From: Sabellastarte sp. h YS-2021
Lineage: Eukaryota > Annelida > Polychaeta > Sabellida > Sabellidae
DNA: 64,000 nt
Direction: 5' to 3'
Assembly (NCBI GenBank): GCA_964017235.1
Contig: OZ024938.1
Span: 45,916,332-45,980,331, forward strand
Shown: positions 53,230 through 64,000 of the stretch, piece by piece
Layout of the letters: every line of letters starts with the position of its first letter
Numbering within the stretch: the stretch's first letter is position 1
The notes under the pieces: model-generated
Seen by the model: the letters and a program-made list of their open reading frames with translations, nothing else
Databases searched by the model: none
Told to the model about the DNA's origin: nothing
Position numbers and translations under genes: made by a program

Positions 53230-56200
53230 CTAAATAAAACAAATAGACATCTAACAAATTAGACAAATATACATTTAATACTTTGATAACTTCAACACAA
53301 ATATAACTGCCACAATTGGGATTGATTCGCAAACTATTGCATTTTAAGTAATACACTCAAGCTACAAAGTAATATGTTTACATTAAAATTATCTAAGACA
53401 AGTTAGTAAAAAATTTAACATTATATTTAACTGAAAAAAAAACTCTATAGAAAATGAATTTGCGAAATATGTTTGAGTGGCTATTTCAAAGTGAAATGCA
53501 GAAAATAGTATAGAAGATGCCCATACCCAACAGCCCAGGGAAATAGTTTTCGATAACATGAGATATAGAAAAATGAAACAGTGATATGTCTCAATTATGG
53601 GAGGTGAACACACTCTGGCAGAGCCAAGGTTAAAGATCACACCATGACTTAGCATACTTGCACCCCAAGCCAGTGACTCATCCAAGAATCCACTTTCTAC
53701 ACCTATCTACAACTTTCTCTTTTTAAAATTTCTGAGATATAGCCCAGTTAAGATTTTAAAGGTCAAGGTCATTACAACAAGGTTAAATCAAGACTGTTGC
53801 TCCCCTACACCTTTTAACACATATTAACTTCCTACACCTTACGGTTTCTGAGATATAGCCTGGACAAGATCTTCAAATCAAGGTCACTATGGCAAGGTCA
53901 TAGGTCAAATCAAGGTCATACAATGACGTTGCACATCTGCACCCCAACCATTGTCCCTACCAAGTTTTGAACTTCCTTCATCTTATGGTTTGTGAGATAC
54001 AGTCCCGTCACCAGACCACCCGCCCGCCCATTTGGATGCCATGGGTGAAAACAATACCTGCACAGCCTTATCGGCTGTCGGGTAAAAAACCAAGAAATGA
54101 ACAGTTCCCACTAAAACTAGTTGAACAATCACATTATTGGTAAATTATAATCAATAAAAGCTCAGAATACATTGACTGGTTAGATCTAGTCATACTGACT
54201 ATATCGATTTTTGACTGACACAAGTTAATCAATCAAAGGCCTACATAACATGGTGACAAGGTAATGATGATTTTGTTACAATTTTGTTGTAAAATAAATA
54301 AAGTTATGTCATAAATATCAATTGGAACTATGTGACTACGTCAGTAAGCTCCAATCGCCACATACAGAATGATACTGAAAGTGCAAATTTTAAAATACTG
54401 ATAAATAAATCACTGGTCGAAATAAAATGAATGTGCTTGTATTCCTGGGCCCATATTCACGAAAGGTTTTATCCAGGGCTTAGGCTTAAAGCTGAGACTT
54501 TTGTCTCAAGTTTCTGCCCCAAACCTGCTGAGACTTTTGTCTTAGGCTTAGTGGTATTCACAAAGAATTTAAGACTGGTCTTAGGCTTAGCCAAGGGCTC
54601 CACTTTAAGACTGGTTAGTAGTGGGCTTAAATTTTGTAAAGAGGACTTAAATATGGCCGCCATAAACTTTTCTCCACTTCAAAATTTTAAATGGCTGTAA
54701 ATAAAGTATAATTATACAGAACATCTCACTAAAGTAGTCTTTTGAAGTTTATATCTGGTAACAAGGTTTTCTATTTCAAAACAGCACTTTTCCTTAGATA
54801 AAATGTATTAAATGAAGGATATATGTCACCAATAGTATAGTTTGAATAGAAAAGAAAGGTCCCATGACACAGAAAACCACTGTGGTTATATGATAATCTT
54901 GGACTTAGCTAAGTCAGCCTTTGTGAATACAGACAAAACTTAGCTGAGACAAAAGTCTTAACTTTAAGACTGGATTTAAGCCTAAGACCTGGCTAAGTCT
55001 AAGATCCTTCGTGAATACCAGCCCTGCCCGATATCAACAGACATAATCCAAAGAAGTCTCATAAAACCCCCACACTTGATCATGCTAAAAGTAGGACTTC
55101 CACTCTAGTTGAAATGAATACATCAGTTGGCTTGAATGAACATCATATTATATATTTTCGAACTGTTTTGACTTAGCACCTCCTTTTACCTTAAACTAAT
55201 TCATGATCGAGTTGCCTACCTTGACTGGGATCTGTCCTCTATATTTGAGCCCATAACCTCCAGTTTTATCCAAGATGCACTTGGTACTATTTGAACACTG
55301 AATCTTCATTGCCATTGATGTGCTTTCCATTCTGCTGGCTGTGTTTACTGTGTCCCCAAACAGACAGTATCTGAAGCACATTTTTACCTTTATTCATCGA
55401 ATAGTATTGTACCAAACATGTTCAGACATGCAAACCCTTTAGGGACTGTTTGATTGTTGTCTTCCTTTTTTGAGTAAATTGATCTATCTCTTATTATTAA
55501 ATATATAATGTGATGTGATCCAACTTTGCTAGGGTCCGATGTTAAGTATTTGCTAACTCCAAGTGAGGTTGAAAAAGGTCAAGGTCAAGCTAGGTGACTT
55601 CAATTGTCAGCCATGTTTTTTATGAAGGTCCATTTCATCAGCCCAGGCTGTACTTGGTACACCACTTATTTAAATGGACTTGTAAACACTTGTGTTAGTA
55701 CTATGCAGTGTAAAATTACACAGAACTCGGCAACAGTTACACAGAACAGGAAGAAGGGTATGGAGGGCCAATCAATCCTGATAACGGTTTGTTTGATTGG
55801 AAATTTACAATAACATTCAAAAGTACTGGCTCAAGCATTGCTAAAATATCCCTCTGATGAAATTACAAATTGAAGTTCTGACTACAATTTAATGTAATCT
55901 CTTACAAGAAAATACTTGGATAGTATGAACAAAAGAATTATAATCTCCAACTTTTTAAGGTACTCGTTCCATATTTTTTCATATGAATATGTCTTTTGGC
56001 ATTGCAAATGCAACATAATATCTCCCATTGTAAAGAATCGTAAGTATTGTGGAACCATTCTCTCTGCTTTTTGCTATTGTAAGCAAATTCAAGTCTCAAG
56101 TTATTTTCACAATTTGAATAACTATGTGGACATCAAGAAATTCTGACATTCTAGATGTCATACCTGGGCATTTTTAAACCGACCACTCCCGCAGCTACAG

Positions 56201-59200
56201 GACCGCTGTGAATCCCAGCCCTCAGTTGCAGGCTTTGATCAGGTAAATGATGAATCTAAAGGTATTAAATATAGACAAAACCACCTTTACGTATAGGCCT
56301 TCTCTTTTCTTGCATCTTACCATTGGTTTAGCTTAACGTAAGTTTTCATGAAGCATTTGACAATGAATACACCTACATGATCACTACTGGGGCCGATTTC
56401 ACTAAAGGACTTAAACTAAGTCCCTTTTTTGGCTAAGTCTTGGACTTAAATCTAAGACTTTGGTCTTAGCTAGAAAAATGGATTTCACAAAGGTGACTTA
56501 GCTAAGTCCAGGCTTATCATATAACCACAGTGGTTTTCTGTGTCATGTGACCTTTTGTATCTATTCAAAATATAATATTGATGCCACATATTCTTCATAT
56601 AATGTATTTTATCTAAGGATAAGTGCTGTTTTGAAATTGAAAACCTTGTTAGTGCATATAAACTTCCCAAACACTACTTTAGTGAGGTGTTCTGCATAAT
56701 TATAATTTATTTACAGCCATTTCAAATTTTGAAGTGGAGAAAAGTTTATGGCGGCCATATTTAAGTCCTCTTTACAAAATTTAAGCCCACTACCTCCCAG
56801 ACTTAAAAGTTAAGTCCACTGACTTAGCAATTTCATGGACTTAGCTACTTTGTGAAATCCGCTAAGTCTAAGACCACAGACTTACTAGTTTTTTGACAAA
56901 ATTTAAGACCAAAGTCTTAGATTTAAGCCTAAATCTGGACTTAAGTCCCTTTGTTAAATCGGCCCCTGGTCCACAAGTGTGGTGAAACTAAAAAGGGAAC
57001 ATGCATAATAAAATCAAAGTATTTGAATGTTTTGTTTCCAAATACCAAAATCAAGTGAAATCAAATTGATTGAAGCAAAGTGCTGTAAAACTGATGATTT
57101 CGTTATCTTTTAAATTTTCAATTAAAGTTAGTGTCAACAGTAGTGCATTATTAAAAATCAAGGTTAAATCAAGGCACATTAAACATGACTATACCGTGAT
57201 GGTCATTAACATAGAAATTAATTTAATCCTTCAGGAGATTTGTAATCCTCTTGCCTTGAAGGTGGTATCTACCAAACGAAACCAGTATGAGCAGGTGTGA
57301 TAAGATGATAAAACTGGCATTGCTATGAAAAAGCTTGTCCATACACAGTGACAATGTAGAAATAATCCATGAGTGATGATGGTTTTACACGGCATTTAAC
57401 CATGGCACTTCCGGCAATAATTTTACGAAGCCAAAGGCTGTGTAAAACCATCATTACAAGTGGATTATTTCTATTCTAAGATGACATTTAAGCTTATTTT
57501 TGAGACTTTTTTATTTTATTTTTTAAAATTTTTACAAGAAATAAATTGTTTCACGTAGATTTGTTTACATTGTGGTGACCTTAGCAAACGGCTGTTCCAT
57601 TCATTGTAGCTTTAATTGGCAAAATATGTACAAAAATATATAAATCACTATAAAATAACACTATAAAATAAAACATTATAAAATCTAACACTATTTCACA
57701 CTATAAAATTTGACATTATAAAATTTGTAAAAATATGAACACAGGATGGAACTGAAAACTCGTTTCTGCAGACCTCGTCATGTTGGAATGGTACAATACA
57801 AGCCAGTGCAAATCAATTTCTATTTCGAAGAATTCTGACAAGTTTTATTGCATTGATAGTTGTCCTCAGAATGTACCATCAAACTACAATTAAGATGACC
57901 GGAACTTTCTTGTTTTGATCTAACCTCAAGAATGTGTTCACCGGTTTTATTCAGTGTAATGAAGGCTCGAACCTGGGTGTATTATCATGGTTATACAGAC
58001 CTTAACTGGTGGGAAGATTACTGCAGACAACTTACTCTGAAAGTGGTGATAGTAAATGCAAACTCAATAGCCATATCAGCGATGCATGATGCATGGTTGT
58101 CTCCATTCCTTTGTGGCAGACCCGATATCACCATATAGGCATCTCCAATGGTTTCTACCTTATAAACCTGAAAACATACACAGACTTAACTGGTGGTTCC
58201 ATTAATAATACTATTACTACTACTAATAAAAATAATAGGGGGCCCACGGTGGCAGAGTGGTAAAACTCTCGCCTCTCACCTCTGAGGCCGGGGTTCAGTT
58301 CCCGGCATGGCCTCAAGTGGGAAAGCTGGTAGTTGCTTGCCGTTGGTCAGCAGTTTACAGTACAGAACCCTCATGAACTGTATGTACTGGTTTCCTCTGC
58401 TCTTCCAACTACCCATCGTGATATGACCTGTACAGTGTTAAAAGCCACGTAAAATCCCAAATAAATAAATACTACTAATAATAATGGCGGTTTTCCAATT
58501 GATATAGATATCTGGCTTGTGCTTATGCCTTCAGAGGTGCAAAACAGAAGAACCCTGGATTGACTCTGGAGTTTCATTAAGTATGTAATCTCCTTATATA
58601 GTACTTGTGACATTTGTGTTATTTCCTTCTGGCTAATTGAAGTTGACAGCTGACTTGTATTTATGTTTTTTTACATGTAAAATAGAACACACCAGGATGA
58701 AAATCTGGCTGAGGATACAGTAATTAATTTTTATACCTGGTGTTTGTCTATCACAGAATCAAATGCAGTGTACAGGTCGTTGAGCAATCTGACTATCTGA
58801 AGTGGTGTGGACTCAGAGGATAAAGAGGTGAAGCCCACAATGTCAGAGAAAAATACTGTCACACTGAAAAAACAACAACACACTCAAAAGTAAATCAAGT
58901 GAGCACTTGGACAGTGAATATTATCTATTGCAAAATAAAATACAATATTTAAAACATCCTGGACAGACTTGTTTTGGTCAGTAACCTGGGATTGTGATGA
59001 TGTCTTCTTTCCTTCTAAAACTTTTAATTCCAGATTCTCGTTCACAATTTCATGTACATATCGTTTCCTGCATGTATTTTAAAACCTTTGACGACTATTG
59101 GTTTACTTACACTCTTCACAACCTTCCTCCAATTAATATAAAGTCAAGTGATTGCATTGAGTGGTTCTGGGTTTGAACCGCCTTATTTCAACAATGATTT

Positions 59201-62200
59201 ACATCCAATGGTTATATTGACATTACTTTGAACTTTGTGCTTCAAGGTCGTAGCACATTGCATGACTTTTGTTTTTACATCAGTTTGAGATTTTCTTTCT
59301 GTTTGGCTTTCATTTCTTAAAGTGGTTCAAACACTTCACACAGAATTGTCATTTATAAATATTTTATATGAAATGCATAGGATGACCTAATACCTATCTA
59401 CACTTTCTGGTTCTATGGCTTCCCCTCTTGCTAGTTTATTTGCCACAGAAGGAGGAAGCATCTGATGCAGAAGGTCCTCGGTCTTTTTCATTGCTTCAGC
59501 TAGCTTGACGGTTCTTTCTTGGACCTTGTCTTCTAAGTCAGCTTAAGTAAGAAGAATGCCAATTCATAGATACATTATTGGACTATATGTAAGTACTAAC
59601 TAGAAGCTTAATCCAAATTATTTTAAAATATTTGAACAGATAGAGAGATACACAAAATAATTAATTGCAAGATACATAGGGTTCATATCCGCAGAGCTTG
59701 TTTGTAAAATATATATGACGGAATGAAAACATGACATATTTCCAGTTCAATTTGTTTCAATAACCACTGTGCTAGATAAAGTAGAATATCATCTGGTAAA
59801 AGAAAATCAGGGCCAATTGTGGCAATGTGGTCAGACACTCGCCTCCCACCTCTGGAATCAAATTTTGAATCCCAGCCTGACCTCATGTTGAGAAGCTGGT
59901 AGTTGCTTGCCATTGGTTCGTGGTTTACAGTGCAGAATCTTGGCCAGCTGTATGTACTGGTTTCCTCTACCCTTCTAACTACCCATCACAATATAGCCAA
60001 TAGGATACCAGGCGTGATGTAAAACACTAAATAAATAAAATTAAAGAATAAAAAGCTAACAGAATATCTGTTTCATCATCAGTATAAATATGTTGACATG
60101 CATAAATTTACTGAACGATTTTTTTCCAGAAGGCTGAAACAATATACCCATTTATAGACTTAGACAGGACAGTACAATTGTGTCTTGTGCAACTGTAGAC
60201 TCTTCAACTAAAATCGTTGACCTTATATAATTAACTTCAGAAACCCTCTACCACCCACAAATCAATCAAACATCTCGACTACAGTATTGTCTCTGATGCA
60301 CCTAAAACCTGTAATGATCCACTTGGTAACATAATTAATTCCACCTCTTGCCTACTTCAGAAGCAAGCTTAGAACTCGCCTGACACTATCTCATCCCCAG
60401 CGCCACCTGGCTTTGTTAACAGACTAACCTCTTACTGTCTAGCGGAGACTAACTGGTATAAAAGTTCATATGAGACCTGCATAGTTTTCCACTGCAGCCA
60501 TCATACAATCGAGGACACTCTTTTTGGACGGTTGTATTTTCTTCAGACATTTCACTATTCTAGGCATGATTGGTCTTTTTTCTGCATTCTGGTGCCAACA
60601 CTCCGATATCAGCTGTCTGAGTCTCTCTGACACTTCACGGGGAATCTGGGGCCTGTGAAGCATTGGTATAGAGAAAATGTCAAAGGTCAAGGCTAATATG
60701 TTAAGGCTCCTTTCAGCAGAATGGATGAATTGGAAATTTACATGAGTGACATTATATTTCAAAATTTTTATTACCAATACAGACCTAAAATAACACTCCA
60801 CAGCTTGAGGATGGTATATTTATTTTATTTTTTCACGGTTATTTTATATTTATTTTCCACCACTGAGTTTAACAATAAGTGGAAATGGTACTAACTGTTT
60901 AACTAGTTCAGTTAATTACAGTTAATATAAATTAACATTTAAATCTTAACTGAGTATTATTGTTTAAAAACTATGTATATCATCAACATTTTTGTATTCA
61001 AAACACACTTGCTAGGATTGTCACAAACTGTGACAAATTCACACGGGCATCTGCTATTGTCAAATGACTTTATTGCCTCCCAGTTGAATTTCGCTGTATC
61101 TTCAAAACTGCCACTCTAGTTTACAAGTTTCTTCACAGTGGCCATCCCAGTTACTTCGGTTCTCTTTTGTCTACTCGCTGTGGAAGATATAGTACAAGAT
61201 ACACGGTTCTCGGAGGTTCCTCAATTCTGTCCATCTGTACAGTAATCCAAAAACACTTGGGAGACAGCTGTGCTTTTGATGCTCCCTTGGTTTGAAATGA
61301 TTAGCCTGATGAGGTCCATTCTGCCCCAACTCTTGCCTGTTTCAGAAAAAAGCTTAAAATTGTATCTCTTCAAAAAGGCATTCCCAACTTCGCATCCACT
61401 CTATCCGGTGTATCCATGGTACTGGACTTGGCAACGTCTATGGATAGATAATTTTTTGAATTGGATTTTGGTGTTGTGCCTTAGAGTCTGCCTGGCAGAG
61501 ATTAAGTGCCATAAAAGTACAGAATAGACTAGAACAGAGTATAAAAGTTGACCAACCTGATATGTTTAGATAAGATATGCTCAACTATTGCTTCTGGCTC
61601 TAACTGACAAGCTAGTTCATCATAAGGATCTTCTCTTGTGAAGATCTCCACCAAAATTATTGCGAAACTGTGAATACAAAAACATCTCTTATTTTTCGTG
61701 CATATAACACGTTAGAAAACGTTTTATTTTCATGGCTATGAATTAGTATTAAGTTATAAAAATAGCCAAAAATAGGTTTGATTGTTGTTGGCTTTTTTGT
61801 GAATGTGGAAATGGGTGATTACACCGAATTAACTATTCTTATCTAAATCATGAACGTTTAACATAAAAATGAAGACAATAGTTTACAGATTTTTACTGAA
61901 GCAATATTATTAATAATAATAATACTAATAAACGACATAATTTATTGCCATAAAATGTTTATATTTCCGTATACATATTTTGAAATCTACCATTATATTC
62001 AAATAAGACAGAGTATCACAGACAAAACGTCTATCAAGCAGCACCTATGTATTGAATTGCTTACCTGTACACATCACAAGCAGTTGTTGGTTTGCTTATG
62101 GTACAGGATAAAATATCTGGATCAACCCAAAATTTTTCTCTTGCCGACAGCGTGTGAACCGTCTCCATGCTTAAACGAAAAGCCACTTAAAATGACTGAA

Positions 62201-63357
62201 CCCATTAATTGTATGTACAGTTAAAATTACATTGATGGAAAACAGTGTGGTCATGATATTAAAGAGGGTATAATTCATTACAATAAATAATTTGAAAATG
62301 TTTACATTGATAAATGTATACTTTATTTACGGTACAGGATAAACTTTATGAATCAGTCCAAAATTTTCATGTTATAGCCCTGTCGAAACTCAAAATAAAA
62401 TCTTTTAAGAACTTTAACACATATGAAACCATTCCACTTGATAATGTTTCGCCATTGGCGATATTCATTACAGTTCAGTGTCTTATTCATTAAGGGTGCT
62501 ACATTATGAAGGGGGCAGTATCAGAATTTGAACAACTTTATCAGTCTTCCATATATTTGTAATTACTTACTGATTTGCTGAACTTGATATCCTGAGCTTA
62601 TGGTTATTCTGTGACTCTTGAAGTGAGAACAGTTCCCAGTCTGCTATCTTCACAGTCCATCTGCTGTCTATGTAACAGTTTGATGACGTCAGGGAGCCGT
62701 GGACCAGACCTGAAATAAGAAAATAAAGGCTCAGCAACTAGCTACTGAATATTAAGTAAATAAAGTAAATTTATTATAAAGTTATAAACTTATATACAGT
62801 AATTTCACAGCCATGAAATTTTGATACACTATTTTAAATAAATATTCAGAGGATTTCTGGTATTATTGGTAGTTATATTGATAAAGAATATTTATGTGAC
62901 ATGTGGTTGCTTTACAGTTAAGTCTTCATCTGTGGCAAAATTATTGTTTTCAAACAACACTGTTAAACTGAAATTTGGGAAACATGTATTTGGACATATA
63001 TCTATCGTGCAAATTATGCATCAACAGGCCAATCAAAATTTGTAAAGAAGATATAAATACCTACAGTTGGAATACTTTAATATGGTTTTTACACTGTGAG
63101 CATTCTCACTTTAAAACAGAAAAAGATGAGTTCAATTTCTCATAAGCTTTTTTATCGAAGTAAAATATCGACTTGAATAATACAACAAAACTTCGCAACT
63201 GTTTTTATTTCCACTGTGTTGTTTATAAGGAAAAAAATACTACATTTACCTTGTTTGTGCAGAAACTCCATGCCTGAGGCCACATCCAAAGATATGGAAT
63301 ACTTGAAGTTGACATCCAGTTTGAATTTTTCATTTTGTAGTATATCACATAGTATTC
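53137..63357 (-). CDS. Receptor-type guanylyl cyclase, C-terminal 459 residues, 11 exons
   Basis: Exons from 5': 63250-63357, 62571-62709, 62065-62169, 61557-61667, 60477-60652, 59394-59541, 58737-58863, 58036-58167, 56164-56255, 55220-55370, 53137-53229. All GT-AG, phases agree at each join. It converts GTP to cGMP at a membrane receptor. Kinase-homology domain: residues 1 to about 210, with HGSLTSSNC where a kinase has HRD and ADWEL where it has DFG, so a pseudokinase, as usual in this family. Linker [15 protein letters not shown] then [11 protein letters not shown]. Class III cyclase: FFSDIVGFT and ETIGDAY hold the metal-binding Asps; the Glu of VETIGD and the Cys of RYCLFGD mark GTP preference; NTASRMES holds the transition-state Asn and Arg. 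It should be active. The tail ends FLRDIEE. Extracellular and membrane parts are outside the window. Confidence 0.95.
53515..54092 (+). repeat. Repeat family with internal repeats and terminal hairpin (copy 2)
   Basis: Same order as 7590-7925: three units with TTTCTGAGATATAGCC-like phrases, a CpG-rich CCACCCGCCCGCCC stretch, GCCATGGGTGAAAACAATAC, and a hairpin (CACAGCC paired with GGCTGTCG, about 54055-54085). Lies in the last cyclase intron. Confidence 0.7.
54445..55025. mobile_element. Foldback element, TTCACGAA subfamily, copy 2
   Basis: Inverted ends GGGCCCATATTCACGAAAGG and CCTTCGTGAATACCAGCCC. Near-collinear with 38955-39537 reversed. Lies in the last cyclase intron. Confidence 0.88.
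55220..55370 (-). CDS. Guanylyl cyclase exon, cyclase C-terminal half
   Basis: 151 nt: [16 protein letters not shown] with the guanine-selecting Cys and catalytic Asn/Arg, ending QIPVK at a GTAGGC donor. Confidence 0.94.
56164..56255 (-). CDS. Guanylyl cyclase exon, GIHSGPV segment
   Basis: 92 nt: [20 protein letters not shown] then [10 protein letters not shown]. Donor GTATGA, acceptor CTTTAG. Confidence 0.94.
56387..56968 (-). mobile_element. Foldback element, GACTTAG subfamily, copy 2
   Basis: 582 bp, the reverse of 46211-46792 and highly similar throughout. Lies in a cyclase intron 131 bp from an exon. Confidence 0.9.
57357..57475. mobile_element. Small hairpin MITE, about 119 bp
   Basis: AGAAATAATCCA plus GATGATGGTTTTACAC is inverted as GTGTAAAACCATCATTAC plus TGGATTATTTCT, leaving a loop of about 55 bp. 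Confidence 0.8.
57645..57735. repeat. ACTATAAAAT-type short tandem repeat
   Basis: Five or six imperfect steps of (C)A(C/T)TATAAAAT in a cyclase intron. Confidence 0.6.
58036..58167 (-). CDS. Guanylyl cyclase exon, second metal Asp
   Basis: 132 nt, phase 0 at both ends: [18 protein letters not shown] through ITTFR. Confidence 0.94.
58238..58470 (+). repeat. tRNA-derived SINE, best-preserved sense copy
   Basis: Head with A box TGGCAGAGTGGT (58250-58261) and B box GGTTCAGTTCC (58292-58302). The body has GAAAGCTGGTAGTTGCTTGC and GTACTGGTTTCCTCTGC, ending with an AAATAAATAAAT tail. ACTACTAATAA occurs on both sides, a likely target duplication. It represents the SINE family found at least eight times in this window. 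Confidence 0.9.
58737..58863 (-). CDS. Guanylyl cyclase exon, first metal Asp
   Basis: 127 nt: [18 protein letters not shown] through DKHQ. Donor GTATAA. Confidence 0.94.
59394..59541 (-). CDS. Guanylyl cyclase exon, dimerisation linker
   Basis: 148 nt: [19 protein letters not shown] (coiled coil) and [16 protein letters not shown]. Confidence 0.93.
59812..60040 (+). repeat. tRNA-derived SINE, sense, diverged
   Basis: GGCCAATTGTGGCAATGTGG head, AGAAGCTGGTAGTTGCTTGC body and AAATAAATAAAA tail. Lies in a cyclase intron. Confidence 0.82.
60477..60652 (-). CDS. Guanylyl cyclase exon, end of kinase-homology domain
   Basis: 176 nt: [20 protein letters not shown], then [11 protein letters not shown] and ENYA at the linker start. 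Confidence 0.94.
61008..61545 (+). pseudogene. LINE 3'-end relic
   Basis: Plus-strand frames with [20 protein letters not shown] and [10 protein letters not shown], then [18 protein letters not shown] in another frame. These match the region after the RT of L2/CR1-type LINEs. Stops and shifts are present. It ends in a cyclase intron just before an exon. Confidence 0.65.
61557..61667 (-). CDS. Guanylyl cyclase exon, kinase-homology domain
   Basis: 111 nt: [17 protein letters not shown] through EHILSKHI. Donor GTTGGT. Confidence 0.93.
62065..62169 (-). CDS. Guanylyl cyclase exon, kinase-homology domain
   Basis: 105 nt: [20 protein letters not shown] through TACDVY, the usual segment before the DVYSF motif. 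Confidence 0.9.
62571..62709 (-). CDS. Guanylyl cyclase exon, pseudo-catalytic loop
   Basis: 139 nt: [20 protein letters not shown] then IADWELFSL. The HRD and DFG residues of active kinases are replaced. Confidence 0.93.
63250..63357 (-). CDS. Guanylyl cyclase, most 5' exon visible
   Basis: 108 nt: (G)[20 protein letters not shown] then SGMEFLHKQ. Acceptor CATTTCCAG. The next exon upstream was not found to base 64000. Confidence 0.9.
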
Positions 63358-63373
63358 CTGGAAATGAAGCAGT

Positions 63374-63462
63374 TGATAGTAGTAATATTAGTAGCAGTAG
63401 CAGCAGCTGTAGTAGTAGCAGTAGTAGTAGTAGTAGTGGTGCTAGTGGTGGTGGTAGTAATG
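63374..63462 (+). repeat. AGT/AGC trinucleotide microsatellite
   Basis: About 30 steps of AGT, AGC and GGT variants within 20 bp of a cyclase exon acceptor, on the intron side. Confidence 0.85.
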
Positions 63463-63469
63463 GAAAGGA

Positions 63470-63595
63470 GCCATTATTATATAGATAAGTGGTGCTCCAT
63501 TATGTAAACTTAATGGCTTGAGGCCCAAAGGGCCGAAGGGTCATTAAGTTTACATAATGGAAGTGCCATGAGGCAATTATCTATTATAAAACCTT
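63470..63595. mobile_element. Hairpin MITE with perfect 19-bp arms
   Basis: CCATTATGTAAACTTAATG at 63497-63515 is an exact inverted match of 63542-63560; the loop contains the palindrome GGCCCAAAGGGCC. Weaker matching (TATATAGATAA) extends outward. Confidence 0.8.
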
Positions 63596-64000
63596 GTAAA
63601 TTAAAAGCAATTTATTAATTTAATAATTTAACACCTTGTACCAAATGATCAATCTAAACAATCTTTGCAATGTTTCCTTTGGTGCGCATACCATATGGGG
63701 CTTTCACTAAATTAGTTCTATGTTTTTTCTTATTTCAATACACAATCAACATTGTTTCACCATGTGCACCACTGGTTTTCCTTCATGGTAAAATATAATT
63801 TTGGATAAAGGTTGAAATGTTTTAATATAATCTGACTGCCACAAAGTTTAACCATGGATAATGATAATCGATAAAATATGGATCTGTGAATTACAGAAAG
63901 CACTTTCCAGAAAAAAATAGATTGGTCATTTAACAATGCTGTGGATAATTTGCTGTGGTGAGTGTTTCATCTTACTTTATTGATCTTTGCTTATTTTAAG
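63596..64000. other. Right edge, cyclase intron
   Basis: No exon was recognised on the minus strand; the transmembrane and receptor exons must lie further right. Confidence 0.5.

Noticed and set aside
58250..58310. Functional tRNA gene
   Set aside because: The A and B boxes are followed directly by SINE body and tail, and the sequence recurs many times; it is a SINE head.
63216..63488. Ser-rich plus-strand protein
   Set aside because: Runs antisense through a cyclase exon and then through the AGT/AGC microsatellite, which creates the Ser run.
63900..64000. Further upstream cyclase exon at the right edge
   Set aside because: A weak donor-like GTAAGA exists on the minus strand, but the translated sequence shows no kinase-homology or membrane signature.

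Overview
The window is a gene-poor, AT-rich piece of animal nuclear genome. It holds spliced genes with GT-AG introns, many tRNA-derived SINEs, MITEs, LINE relics and a satellite. The SINE style, the foldback elements and a Gypsy element built like the Mag/Steamer group suggest a mollusc, most likely a bivalve. That assignment is an inference, not something the sequence proves.

Three genes can be built, all on the minus strand. (1) 4911-23179: eight exons, 328 residues, of an RNA-binding protein that matches RBM45 in RRM order and residues. Its 3' end is beyond the left edge. (2) 40984-45354: four exons encoding a complete 99-residue protein with a probable signal peptide and no family I recognise. 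Every intron interrupts an Asp codon at phase 1. (3) 53137 to beyond 63357: eleven exons with the C-terminal 459 residues of a receptor-type guanylyl cyclase (pseudokinase domain, coiled linker, complete class III cyclase). Its receptor half is beyond the right edge.

Layout: 357-4297 is a 169-bp satellite, apparently inside an RBM45 intron. 4298-24700 is the RBM45 gene, with introns full of MITEs, a Helentron-like tandem-repeat element and a LINE relic. 24700-27520 is a decayed PIF/Harbinger transposon with transposase and Myb/MADF-like genes. 30701-38197 is a probable Ginger-type DNA transposon relic, split by a young Gypsy LTR retrotransposon at 31348-36393. 38200-57000 is a cluster of 0.5-0.7 kb foldback elements surrounding the small secreted gene and the 3' end of the cyclase gene. 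55-64 kb holds the remaining cyclase exons with SINE, MITE and LINE insertions in the introns.

The genes show no operon-like relationship. Most of the sequence records transposon nesting, and several insertions can be dated relative to each other. The most unusual items are the 99-residue secreted gene, the partial copy of one of its introns 6 kb away, arrays of paired GTCGAC palindromes inside a MITE, and a common 3' design (CpG-rich stretch plus terminal hairpin) in three otherwise different repeat families. No CRISPR array, rRNA or convincing functional tRNA was seen. Exon coordinates were checked by length and phase arithmetic; repeat edges are mostly good to within about 10 bases.
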